Source of the DNA: Acanthacorydalis orientalis
Taxonomy: Eukaryota > Arthropoda > Insecta > Megaloptera > Corydalidae
Direction of reading: 5' to 3'
DNA: 64,000 nt
Assembly: GCA_034766995.1 (NCBI GenBank)
Contig: CM068317.1
Coordinates: 36,797,249 to 36,861,248, forward strand
This document shows, piece after piece, positions 1-12,698 of this stretch. Every line of letters starts with the position of its first letter. Positions within the stretch are counted from its first letter, which is position 1. The position numbers and the translations under genes were made by a program. Under the pieces are notes generated by a model. The model was not told where the DNA came from and did not search any database. It saw nothing but the letters and a program-made list of their open reading frames with translations.

Positions 1-1285
1 GCGACTCATTTCTGTATCAGACACCGTACGTGCATCACACCGTTCAAGAATTTTCCTATATAGTCGTATTTAATTGGTAAGTAATTGTAGTTTTTCGATT
101 GTAATTTTTAAATATGTGTTTAAATGTAACGAAATTAAAATCATTTAATTATTTTTAACAAATTTTCCAAATAACTTTACATTTTTTAATGTAAAATATT
201 TTATCTATCGATTTATGTACTTTAATATTTTCTTTTTTCCTTTCATTTTATTAAATTAGGAACATTTAATACTGTATTCAAAATTCAAGAATTCATTTAC
301 ACATTAATTTCTCATTATATCGATGAATGTACTTTATTTTATTTTTTTTCCTTTCATTTTATTAAATTAGGGACATTTAATACTGTATTCAAAATTCAAG
401 AATTCATTTGCACATTAATTTCTCATTATAGAATATTTTATGATTATGGATTTTATTTATTTTATCAAATTATAAATATTTCCTACTTTATTTCTAATGT
501 TATTTTTCTTACTTTTTTTACAATATTTTGTCATTTTAGATAAATACTAGTCTTTTTATTTCTATTTTATTTTATCGATTAAGAAATATTTAACAAAAAA
601 TCTTATAAAATATATTTTTCTTATAATGTTACATTTAATATTTCATATATTTTTTTGTATGAAAATGTATGGTATTTATTATTTAATTATTAATAGTAAT
701 AATGATAAATACTATATTAATATAAGTATTTATTATTGTACATATAATGAAAAGATTGTATATTGCCTGTGTTCGTTCGTTATGTATTACGTTTCATGTT
801 AGAATATTGTTTTCTCTGCTTGTACCGAAGTCGTAATATATTTTACGTAACTTGTCCCCCTTCTCTGTACACATACGTCACTGGTACCGTTACAAATCGT
901 GCCGACTAGGCTTCCATTTAGTGGTTCTTTCTATTTTGCTATTGGAAGTTAAACGTGCAAGACGTTGTAGTGAACAATTTTATTTTTCGATTTAGTTGTT
1001 TTTAATTGGTAAGAAGTATTATTTTTTCGTTAAATATGTTAAAATTAGAAATCTTGACTAATTTATGACAATTATTTGTGATTATTGAACAATTATTTTG
1101 CATTCTGTATTATTTTTGTAGAATATCTTATCTTTGCTTATATATGTATGTACATATGCAAACACAACAGTTGCGCAATGCATATGCGTGCACATACATA
1201 CACACACACTCACATACATTCACACACACACTCACATATATAGATAATATATATATATATATATACATAGATGTATATATACATA

Positions 1286-1317
<32 letters not shown>

Positions 1318-1325
1318 CATAGATG

Positions 1326-1359
<34 letters not shown>

Positions 1360-1478
1360 CCGTTCGTTTGACCTAGTTTTGAAAACTATCCAAGCATTGT
1401 AACAAAGGCGTACGTGTCAGCATATTATATAATTCGGTCCTGGCTGCGTCACGAGTCGATCGGCTTGCAGCAGCCGGC
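1..1478. repeat. First copy of a 1.48-kb tandem duplication
   Basis: Positions 1-1220 recur almost base for base at 1479-2680, differing by scattered substitutions and small indels. Inside this copy a ~110-bp segment (about 205-314 and 318-428) is itself duplicated in tandem. Two stretches end in splice-donor-like GGTAAGT or GGTAAGA (near 78 and 1010), each preceded by a less AT-rich stretch, so the unit might carry old non-coding first exons or promoter pieces; that is only an inference. The copy ends in TA/CA microsatellite (1195-1360) and a GC-richer junction at 1400-1478. No convincing coding region is present. Confidence 0.9.
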
Positions 1479-2680
1479 GCGACTCATTTGTGTATCAGAC
1501 ACCGTACGTGCATCACACCGTTCAAGAATTTTCCTATATAGTCGTATTTAATTGGTAAGTAATTGTAGTTTTTCGATTGTAATTTTTAAATGTGTTTAAA
1601 TGTAACGATATTAAAATCATTTAATTATTTTTAACAAATTTTCCAAATAACTTTACATTTTTTAATGTAAAATATTTTATCTATCGATTTATGTACTTTA
1701 ATATTTTCTTTTTTCCTTTCATTTTATTAAATTAGGAACATTTAATACTGTATTCAAAATTTAAGAATTCACTTACACATTAATTTCTCATTATATCGAT
1801 GTATGTACTTTAACATTTTCTTTTTTTCCTTTCATTTTATTAAATTAGGAACATTTAATACTGTATTCAAAATTTAAGAATTCATTTGCACATTAATTTC
1901 TCATTATAGAATATTTTACGATTATGGATTTTATTTATTTTATCAAATTATAAATATTTTTTACTTTATTTCTAATGTTATTTTTCTTACTTTTTTTTAC
2001 AATATTTTGTCATTTTAGATAAATACTAGTCTTTTTATTTCTATTTTATTTTATCGATTAAGAAATATTTAACAAAATTTTATAAAATATATTTTTCTGA
2101 TAATGTTATATTTAATATTTCATTTTTTTTTTGTATGAAAATGTATGGTATTTATTGTTAAATTATTAATAGTAATAATGATAAATACTATATTAATATA
2201 AGTATTTATTATTGTACATATAATGAAAAGATTGAATATTGCCTGTGTTCGTTATGTATTACGTTTCATGTTAGAATATTGTTTTCTCTGCTTGTACCAA
2301 AGTCGTAAAATATTTTACGTAACTTGTCTCCCTTCTCTGTACACATACGTCACTAGTACCGTTACAAATCGTGCCGACTAGGCTTCCATTTAGTGGTTCT
2401 TTCTATTTTGCTATTGGAAGTTAAACGTGCAAGACGTTGTAGTGAACAATTTTATTTTCGATTTAGTTGTTTTTAATTGGTAAGAAGTATTATTTTTCGT
2501 TAAATATGTTAAAATTAGAAATCTTGACAAATTTATGACAATTATTTGTGATTATTGAATAATTATTTTGCATTCTGTATTATTTTTGTAGAATATCTTA
2601 TCTCTGCTTATATATGTATGTACATATGCACACAAAACACTTGCGCAAATGCGTGCACATGGCCACACACTCACATACAT
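1479..2680. repeat. Second copy of the 1.48-kb tandem duplication
   Basis: Begins with the same GCGACTCATTT start as position 1 and follows the first copy through the nested ~110-bp duplication, which is present in both copies and so predates the larger duplication. It also keeps both donor-like sites. The right end runs into a much longer CA-rich minisatellite than in the first copy, so the two copies have since diverged mainly by repeat expansion. Confidence 0.9.
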
Positions 2681-2808
2681 ACACACACACACTCACATAC
2701 ATACACACACACACTCACATACATACACACACACACTCACATACATACACACACACACTCACATACATACACACACACACTCACATACATACACGCACAC
2801 ACATACAT

Positions 2809-2870
<62 letters not shown>

Positions 2871-3037
2871 TACATACATACATACACACACACACACTCA
2901 CATACATACACACACACTCACATACATTCACACACACACACTCACATACATTCACACACACACTCACATACATTCACACACACACACTCACATACATTCA
3001 CACACACACACTCACATACATTCACACACACACACTC

Positions 3038-3068
<31 letters not shown>

Positions 3069-3080
3069 CCACACACATTA
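2660..3080. repeat. CA-rich compound minisatellite
   Basis: Alternating (CA)n blocks and the segments ACTCACATACAT or ACTCACATTCAC give units of roughly 20-24 bp repeated many times. Every plus frame is open as Thr/His-rich peptide and the minus strand reads as Cys/Val-rich peptide. This is a by-product of low complexity, not a gene. Confidence 0.92.
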
Positions 3081-3199
3081 CAAATTTGATTATTTACTAA
3101 TAATTATTTTGCAATATTTGTTTTTTCTGGAATATTTTATAATTTCAAATTCATTCATACACTTATATTAGTTTCTGACATACTTGCCATTGCTTCCAA

Positions 3200-3720
3200 T
3201 GAAAATCCTTTAGTGCCTAACCAATGCTTAGTTTCCTATAGAAAGTGTTTTTATGTGCACAGCTACTCGTGCACCATCTGTTGCACTTCTTCAATTTATC
3301 TGAAAGTCTTTCTGCCTATTACTTCTATGAGTGGTTTAAATAGGTGATAACCACTTGGAATTAAGTTTGGTGAATATGGTGGTTGAAGGAGATTTGAAAT
3401 GCAATTTTTCGATGGTCGCCACCGTTATTCAGGCAGTATGGGCTCGAGCATTGTCATGTCGCAACACATCATTACTTAGAACTGTTTGTCGTTTAGATGT
3501 GACTACTGATCAGAGATGATTTCTGGTGGACAACATTGCTACCAGGAGTTGTTTCCGATCAATAATCATTTTCAAATGACCAGAACTTCCGAGTACTGAT
3601 GTTTTGTTACATGATAATCCTCTGCTCTATACATGTCCGTGCAATGGTAGCGACCGTTGGGAAACCGCATGAAAGTCTTTTTCATCCGTCATACTTGCTG
3701 GACTCCATTTGAAGTGATTA
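3200..3720 (-). mobile_element. Degenerate mariner-type transposase remnant
   Basis: Read on the minus strand, about 3490 down to 3400 encodes VLRHDNARAH followed by TA, a stop, and ITVATIEKL. HDNAR-x-H is the hallmark motif around the catalytic domain of mariner transposases. Flanking minus-strand sequence continues as transposase-like residues broken by stops and frameshifts. No terminal inverted repeats were identified, so the element boundaries are approximate. It is a dead copy and may extend to about 3920. Confidence 0.6.
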
Positions 3721-4600
3721 CCATCTTTTTCGACCAGTCAAGGGCAATGAACAGAATGTAGTTCTTTAAAGTCAGATGAAGTGTGACGGATGGTGCATGA
3801 TTTGTTCAGCAGTGACCAAAACTTTTTCGCAAGAGGAATCCAAGCACTAGTTGAGTGCTGAACGACTTCTGTTGAACAAAATGGAGACTGTTGGAAGATA
3901 ATATAATTATATAATGTCTCTTTGTAATACACAATGAAAAAAGTATATATATATATATATATATACACATACATACATATATACACACACATGTTTTAAG
4001 ATATAAAAACCAGATGTACTAAAAAAACACTTTTCTGTGTGCAGCATGGTAAAGCAGCAATGGACATTGCTGGTCATGTGAAACTGGGATCCAATTATAA
4101 TTCCACGTTAACGAGAGATCATTTGACTGAACGGACACATCTTGCCATTAGACTTTGAACTTGTATTACTCGGTCTCAACTTTCATCAGATCACCACTGA
4201 ATGGTAAAAATTATCACATTTTTACATTAAAGTTAAACATTTAAAAAGAATGAGATTAGAAAATTTTACTAAATTATTAACAATTTTTAGTTATTTTACA
4301 TTGTTCATTATTTTTTTTTTAGAATTTTTACCATCATGGATGAATATTTAAGTATAGAGTAGTTTTGTTCAATTCAAATTAAATTTGATAAATTCTTTTT
4401 TTAATTATTTTAAAATGTTTTTTTTTTAATTCTAATTTGTTATATATGTTCTTCTGATTACTGAAGTTGATTTGAAAATTTGTTGTATAATGATTTATAT
4501 TTCTAACATAACACGTTAGAAGCACTACGTTAAAGCAATGTTAAAACCTTGTGATCGAGAAAAATTAGTGATTGATAAAAGATCATAAAATTTGTTTGCA
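3720..4600. other. Unassigned sequence next to the mariner remnant
   Basis: A minus-strand open stretch at 3738-3992 (84 codons, first part a (TA)n-derived Tyr/Ile run) matches nothing I recognise; it may be further transposon debris. 4030-4200 is less AT-rich than its surroundings but has no sustained reading frame. 4200-4600 is plain AT-rich DNA. Confidence 0.4.
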
Positions 4601-5340
4601 GTATTGTAAATGTAAGTGCCTTGGGGTTTTGTATTGTGATCGCCCGATCACTTTAACTGTTAATTCATAAAAATCTTTTAGTGAATTCTTCAAATTCATT
4701 TTAAGATTGTCCGTGAGTACGAACCAGATGTCTAATAAACGTAAAGCTGGGATTGCGTTAAGGGTACAGGATATTTTGGTTTCACCTCTAGGTAGTACTT
4801 AAGCGATCGCCCCCTTTGCTAACTATAACCGTCTGTACGTTTTCGCCATCGAGAAGCCCTTAAACCTGGAGGTTCTAGGCAATCTGTTTGTTTTGTCCTT
4901 TTTTTCAGGGTTTTTGTGTTGTGTTTTCCATAACCTTTTTTTATTTTGTGGGACTTTTCGTCTCACTTCTCACTTGTTCTTTAGATTAGACTTTAGAGTA
5001 GGGTTTATGAGAGCGCTCTCTTTTTTTTTTGTAGCTTAGGTTTTTGACTAGGGTTTCAGGTTTCGATGAGAACCGCATTCACATTCTTCGATGACATCAC
5101 GAAAACGTACATTCGGTTGAGAAGTGCAGAGCGTGTAGGCGAAAGTGGCGGGCTAGCACGTGGCTGGGGTATCCCCGGGCCTGTAATCCTACACGGGTGT
5201 TACTCGGATGCTTCGTACTTTGCTTTGCTTGTAGTTTTAAATTTATTTATACTCGTTATTTTAACCTTTTATTACTGGGGTGGGATTTATTGTGAACATG
5301 TTTCACTAAACAGTAAACATTGTGGCTGACTAAACACGTA
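4600..5340. other. Less AT-rich island, probable transposon remnant
   Basis: A 740-bp patch clearly richer in G+C than the flanks. It contains a 16-bp perfect palindrome GTGATCGCCCGATCAC near 4638-4653 and a GAGAGCGCTCTC palindrome near 5009-5020. The plus frame at 5066-5329 is open for 87 codons, but its second half is a hydrophobic run without recognisable family features. Composition and isolation suggest an inserted element or a promoter/non-coding exon. I cannot name its family. Confidence 0.35.
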
Positions 5341-8300
5341 CCACACTATTTGAACCATGGTTCCAGTTATTGAAGATGTGTATTGCACATTATATGTGTA
5401 ATCAGAGGATACTGTTATAACAATATATTTTGTAAAATGATAAATGTTTAACATTCTGCATCGAATATTTAATACAAACATAATATTAAAAGTTCGTACA
5501 ATTCATTAAATATCAATATTAAATTAATTTATTACACTACTCTATACTTTAAAACGAATTTAGAAGATCACCAGACCGATGTGGATATTAAATATTACGT
5601 AGTAATGGCATAAAAAAGTAAGAAAAAATAAATACACGATTCATTAATTACAGTGTGGTTAAAAATCATACACTTTCAGATGCTTTTGATACCAAATGGA
5701 TCCAGTTTCTCATAAAGATTGTGTGATTGTGAATACATTGCACTGAAATGTGTATCTTTACTACATAATATGTATGATGGGAAGTTGAAAACGTTAAGGA
5801 AAAAACTTAAAGGAGAAATAGTATTTTTAAATATACATATATACACTTGTAGTAATAATATTCTGTTCTAGGTATTAAATTATTTTCAGTATTATATGAA
5901 GGGTATGATGGATCAAATTTCGGATGCTGAATAATGATTACTAAATTATATTGTTTTGATGCTTGTATAGAATAATATAGTCTTCTATCCAGTCTTTATT
6001 TTAAAAATGTAAGTATTTCATTTAAAAATCTGATATTGTTACAAAATAAATGTGACTTAAAATTGAAATGTAAACATACTTTTAATAATTATAAAGAAAT
6101 ATTTAAAAAACTTAAGAATATTAACTAATACATTTTTATGTTCCATAGGGAGTGGTTCAACTCATCGCAGAATTTACAAATAATCGAAGAATAAAATGAT
6201 CATCTAATAAAATTCGGAGAAATTGCAGTTAATTAACCAGAAATTAGAAGTGTTGTATGGCAAAGTAAGTTTTTTCTTTTACAATTTAAAGTTTCATTAC
6301 GAAAGTAAACAGATAATTTAAATAAAATAATGGTCGAGATTTGATATTTAAATTCGCGATTTTCATATAAAATGTATGAATTCGTTAATTTTATTACATA
6401 TTTAGACTTTTTCTGTTTCATATATTTTGATTGGTGTAAAATTAACATAATTTCTCTAATATTCAGTTTATTTCAAACAACATTAATTTCATTCGATAAT
6501 AAATATACAGATTTTTCAATTATGATATCACTATATTTCCAAACTTGTTTTTAAAAAATATAATCTTTTCTTTGTTGTTATTGTCGAAATGTTAATTTAT
6601 TTTTTTTAAATTTAGATTTCATTTAAGTGTATTTTTTAAATATATAAATTGTTTTCTCATTAATAATTTTACATTAATAATGGATTAATTAATTAATCTA
6701 ATACATTTTAATGTATAATTATATTTCGATATAAATTAATTTATTACCATTGGTAAATTTTCTTGATATTATGTACATTATAATAGTTGAAATTATTTAA
6801 TATTTTAAATTGAAAATTTGATTTTAGTATAATTTTAATTTTCAAATTTATATTACTAATCAATAATAACTTTTTTTAATTATTAAATTATTTAACATTT
6901 GAAATACATTTTCATTCCAACAATAATTTATATTATCACATTTTTTCACTACTTTCATGCTACTTTAATAAATATTCATGTTTCTTTTGCAATATTCTTA
7001 ATGTATTTTTCCACACTCATTGTTAGAGAAAATGTTTATATTGTTGTCTTGCTATTTTTAGAATATCGTTTTTGCTCTTTTAGTTTTATTGTTTAAATTT
7101 GTTTCTATTTTAAGTATATATTTTTTTAATCTGGAAATTAAAATTTCTTCATTAACAACCTAACATTAATATGAAAGTGCATTAGTCTAATTTAGTAGAT
7201 TTTAATTCATAATTAAATTTGAGGTAAATTAATTTATCATTAGTAATTTTTTTTTGGGGTTATGTACAATAATTGAAATTATTTAAGTTTTTCATTCAAT
7301 TTTATTTCAAAAAGTATTCTATAAAAGCATTTTAAATTAGAATTGAATTTATAGCAATTTGAGGAAATAAAAATTGTAAATAAGTTAGTACAGTCTAAAA
7401 ATTTTAGATATTTAACATTATGATATTTAATATTGAAAATATATACAGAAAATAGTTTCATGTTCAACATTACTTTTTTTAATTTTACTTCTCCATTTCT
7501 TAAATATTTTTATTTGAACTTTCTTCGACGTTTTTCCAGTTAATAGCTAAATCTATTTGCATAAATTATTTTAGCACCAAATGATATGATAAGAAAATCT
7601 GTTTAGTTATTTTTCATTAATGAATTTTGCAAATTTAACTTGAAAAGTATTGTTTTTTTAATTTTAATTGTTTACTTTTTTAATACTTTTTTACTTATAT
7701 ATATATACACACACACATATACACACACACATATATATAAATATATACATATACAAATTCAAATTTATTTTATAAATCAATAGTTTGATAATTAAAAAGA
7801 ATCCCATTCCTTATAATATTTGCCTATTTTTTTATATTCATTTTCAATCTTTCTTTCTCACTCAATTATTGTAATTTTGTTGTAATTGCTAATATTTGTA
7901 TCAATTGTTCTTTTTTAATTTTTATTATACAGATACAATCTTACTGATTTTATTATATTTTTTACGTTAATAGTTTTTATTAATTATTATAATTTTAATT
8001 ATTTCTTTTGTAAAAGTACACAATCAAATATTATGTTTAGTTATTTAATTGTTTTTAAATTCATTTTTATTTACTTTGTTCACAAGTATTTTTCTTTCAA
8101 AAGTAGTTTTAATAGGATGGGTAAATATTTTAAATATTTTTTTACATACAGTTTATTTTAACATTGAATTTGCAATATTTTATTCATTATAGTTCTCAGT
8201 ATATTCTATTGCAAGAATTGATTCAAATTTGGCATTTACATAAATATTTTAATATTGAGTGAATACTTTTTGTTTGCCATAGTTGACCTTTATCCGACTT

Positions 8301-10813
8301 TTTAAAATTTTAAATATCTTTTTCGATGTTTTAAAATTGTAGCATATGAATTATTTCATAATTAATAAAATATTTTAAAGTTAATTTTTTACATATTCTT
8401 TTCATATATATATATATATATACTTTTGTGTGTGTGTATGCAAACTTATTTTCAGGTATTTGTATTATGATTTTTGAATTTTCGATGAATTGTTTGATAT
8501 TTGATTTTCATTAATTTTTTAATTTTATGCAAATTATCGTCAATTCTTATAAGTTCTAAAATATTTTTTCAATGTTTAATTAATGAAACTTTTGTTTACT
8601 GGTTTTATTTAATGATTGCACTGATATGAAATAAAATTTGTTTTATTATTAATTTATTGTTCAGGACATTATTACAAAAGAAAATTTATATATTATATTA
8701 TTAAAAATATAATTACTATCAAAATATATAAGAAATTTAATAAAAGAAATAAAATTTGCTTTAAAATTATTTTTGATACAGTGTTTCAAAAACATTGAAT
8801 TCAATTTACTGAAATATTAAATAAAGTTCTGCATAAGTCCACTTCAATCAGTTCCAATTAAATTTCTAAAAAAATTTAACAATTGTTTAAATTAGAAATA
8901 TATAATTATAAAAATAATATATTATTAAAAGTATAATTATTATCATGAACTAATAATGTATCTTTAAATAAAAGCAACAGTATTTCATTAAATAATATCA
9001 TTAAATAATATATTATCATTAATATATAATAGAATTCTATATTTTTTAATTTTATATGATTTTCAACGATAAATATTATAGTAAAATCTCTAACTTTGTC
9101 ATTTCTTAATTTTATTTCTTTGCTCAATTTTAATTTTTATTGTATTTCAAATTTTTCATAACTTTATTTCATGAGATCGATTTCTATTTTAACTTTTTGT
9201 AGTAGTTTCGTTATTTTAAATTGTTCTTAAATACTTAATGGAATGCACAACACTTATAATATTCCTTTTTAGATTTGTATTTTTCCAATAATTTATCAAA
9301 TTAATAACATATTTTTAACATTTAGTATTACAAATAATTTTTCTTAATTAATATAAATTAAAATAAATATTTTACTTTTAAATTCTTTTTTTTAAAAAAA
9401 AATATTGTTTTAAATAAACATATCTAATATCATAAAATAACGAATTTTTATATTTTCTTGTATAAATTAGTATTTAATGGTTTTATTCATTAATTTCATA
9501 ATTTAATTTGTTTACTTCTTTAAATGTTAAATCTTCTGTTATCTTCTTGTCAATTTGTTTGCCTTTACATGAATTTAATTTTAAATATTTTTCGTTTTAT
9601 CACGTTTAAATTACATTTCAATTTATAAATATTAATTTTATTATTTGCAATACTATTTGTCCAACTTTTGAAATATTGTGTAATTTTAATAAATGTATTA
9701 ATATCAAAATTGTAAATAATTTATAAATTTATAAGTGTTCCTTGTTATTGATTTTAAAGAATAGTTAGTAATTTGAAATTAATTATTTTTTTTGTTTGTC
9801 AGTTTATATTTTTATTAATTATTTGATTGGAAGCATTTTTGAAAATCATATAGAATTAAGTCTTTGGTAAATACTTTTTCCATTCGTTGATAAGAAAATA
9901 TTTTGTTTGTGTGTATATATGTATGTAATGTGCGTGTGTTTAAAAATATGTGCAAGTGGTAATTTTTTATAATTTCTTCCATAAATAATATTTTAAATAC
10001 TTATTAACTGTTGAAACATTCTTTAATATTGAACTTTGTTTTTATATAGTATATTTTTTTCCTCATCCCTCAATTTTTTCTATTTTAAATTGGATTTTTA
10101 TTCTGTTTGGTAATTCAATAAAACTTGTTTCTTTCTTTTACTCTATTAATAATCGATACAAATCTAAAATAAAAAAAAATAATTAAAAACAGAAATAAAT
10201 GTTGAAATAATCTGTAAAATAATCGAAATATATACATTTTTTTTTATTTAAACCACAATATACATATATAACTTAGATATCTTTTTTTTATTTAATTTAA
10301 TTTTTTTTGATAAATTCTTTTAATTAACTTTGACACCTTTATATTTTGCAGCAATGATATAATTTTCTAAAAAAAATAATTTAACATGTTGAAATATTGT
10401 TCCAATTATATTAAAATGCTTCAATATTTTTCACTTTCGCTAACTTTCGCTAAATTTCACTAATTTAAATTCTATGCTAAGCTAATTGTTACTTTTTTTC
10501 TAAAAAAATAGTTTTTATTTATAAATTGCATTATGTAGTAAATATTTTAATTCACTTGGTTTTATATTTAAATATCTTAAAATAGTAATAATAATAATAA
10601 TAGTAATAATATGTTGAAATAATGTTTTGTTTATTATTAATATTTTTAAAATTTTATTTCAAAATTAATTCCTAATTAAATTTAATTCAAAGTAAATTTT
10701 ATATAATTTGTATTAATGACTTCTTAATTTTTCATTAGTTTTATCTATTTTCACTCCAACAATAAAGTATTAAAATAATTTCTAATTTTTTCAACATGTA
10801 TATTTGTCATATA

Positions 10814-10815
<2 letters not shown>

Positions 10816-10886
<71 letters not shown>
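10816..10886. repeat. (TA)n microsatellite
   Basis: Uninterrupted TA dinucleotide repeat of about 70 bp in the AT-rich desert. Confidence 0.95.
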
Positions 10887-10893
<7 letters not shown>

Positions 10894-11917
10894 ATAGTAG
10901 TAATATTTAAATACTAGTATGTGTCAAAGTATTAATGAATTTATCTAATTGTGTTTATGATGATTGGTTTCTATTATTTTACTGTCATTGATATCCAATT
11001 TTTGTTTCAATCTTCTATTCATTGTACATATACCTAAAATAGATTATTAAGTAAAAATTACTAAATTGTGTTGTTACTTTTCATTAGCTATCTACTCAAT
11101 AATATTTAATTCTGTTTCAATTACACATTCATTAAGTATTTTTATTGAAACATGATTTATTCTTAATCATTTATTAATTTTTTGATATTTGGATCTGTAG
11201 TATGTAAGATCAACCGGTCTAGAGAGAACAGTTGTTTAATTCATATCCTCTATAATTAATAAGTATTTAACTAATTAACAGGACTCCATAGAGAGTAAGA
11301 AAGTTACAAGATCCATATTCTATTTTTATTTTGGGTTCTTTTTCAATATTACTATTCTGTTATATACATAATTTTGTAATACCGTCATATATTAGATTAG
11401 TCATAAATTAATTTTTTTATTTATAAACTTAAACAGGATTTTGTTAATAATATTTACTTTTCTATACTATTTTTCTTAATATAATATAAATTGTATTGAA
11501 AATTAAAAAAAAATTTAAATTGTCACTTCTCATTATTAATATTTAATGAATGTTAAGTTAATTACTGTTTGTATTAACTTTTTAGTTTCTTATTTCGGTT
11601 TCAACATTTTATCTTGTATACATAAATATTTTTGTTCCATAAAGTATATTTGGTTTCTATTTACCTCAATTTAAATTGTGGTACTTTAATGGAATTCCTT
11701 TTTTTGTAATATTTTTCAAAATTTGTGAAAATTAGATTGATAAACATGAAATGGATAATATGATTAGTCCTAAGTATTTAGCAAGTTTTTGTTCTTTTTG
11801 CATTTAATTAATATTTGAAATAAATTTTCTTACTAATCTTAAAGTAATTTATTCATTTGTAGTAAAGTATTTAAATTGTAACTTTTTATTTTATTCTGTT
11901 CCTTTTTTAATATTTCA

Positions 11918-11920
<3 letters not shown>

Positions 11921-11978
<58 letters not shown>
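11921..11978. repeat. (TA)n microsatellite
   Basis: Uninterrupted TA dinucleotide repeat of about 58 bp. Confidence 0.95.
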
Positions 11979-11981
<3 letters not shown>

Positions 11982-12557
11982 TTTTTATATTATATTTTAA
12001 ATATTTGTTTCATTTTTATTTATATTAAAATTAAAACTGCAATTCATTAATAATATTCTTCATTATTTAAAAATATTTCTACTTTAAACGCAATTTTTAT
12101 AATCAGTTTTTCTTTTTCATGTTTGTAATTGAATTTGTTAAGAGTCTATAAATGATCAAAATCAGTTTTTTTTATACCGCTTGTATCATTTTTTTAAAGT
12201 GAAAATGTTTTTTTCTCTTATTGAACATGTATAATTGTTTGATTGAAAATAGTTTTTAAAATGTTTGATTTGTATACATTATTATATTTTATTTAAATAT
12301 ATCAGTCTTTTACTGTTTATTTGTTTCTGTAATATATTTTCTTTTTGTAAAAAAAGTTAAAATTTTGTGACCAAATATTACTTATGCAGTAAAAACACAT
12401 CTCATTCTTTCTTTTAATTTTTTTTGGTAAATTATTACTAATTTGAAGTGAATGACTGAAATAGATTTTGTGTATGAAATATTATTAATTGTATTTATAT
12501 ATTTTGTTTTAAACTATTAATGAATGTGTTATATAAAGAATATAAAAATGTTTTCAG

Positions 12558-12698
12558 GTTTCATCTGAAGAAGATGAAGAATATCTAGAAATTAAATATG
12601 ATGATAGATTTGTCAACATGAGAAGTGTTATCTGTTCAGATTGTTTCCATTATGAAAGGCAGCATTGCAGAACGAAGAAACTTAATTATAGTTATTAA
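12558..12698 (+). CDS. Possible terminal coding exon, unknown protein
   Basis: An acceptor-like ATGTTTTCAG is followed by an open frame of 46 codons and a TAA. The peptide starts VSSEEDEEYLEIKYDD and ends with a Cys/His/basic segment (CSDCFHYERQHCRTKK). The acidic start, the CxxC pair and a base composition less AT-rich than the surrounding kilobases are unlike the Ile/Phe/Asn-rich frames nearby. No upstream coding exon with matching phase was found; the 6150-6265 candidate has in-frame stops and could only be untranslated. It could be the last exon of a gene with very long introns, a decayed exon, or chance. Confidence 0.3.
   Translation, partial: VSSEEDEEYLEIKYDDRFVNMRSVICSDCFHYERQHCRTKKLNYSY

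Larger units (their letters stand above)
5341..12557. other. AT-rich desert with diverged repeated motifs
   Basis: About 7.2 kb without a credible gene. Short open frames here are what AT-rich DNA gives by chance. Segments resemble each other: 6700-6960 and 7190-7460 share the order of blocks ATAAATTAATTTAT, TTATGTAC and TGAAATTATTTAA, which suggests an old duplication of ~490 bp. A possible non-coding exon sits at about 6150-6265, with an acceptor-like CCATAG before and a donor-like AAGTAAGT after. Simple TA/CA tracts occur at 7695-7750 and 8405-8425. Confidence 0.5.

Noticed and set aside
2555..3171. His/Thr-rich open frames up to 185 codons
   Set aside because: Translation of CA-rich minisatellite in every frame.
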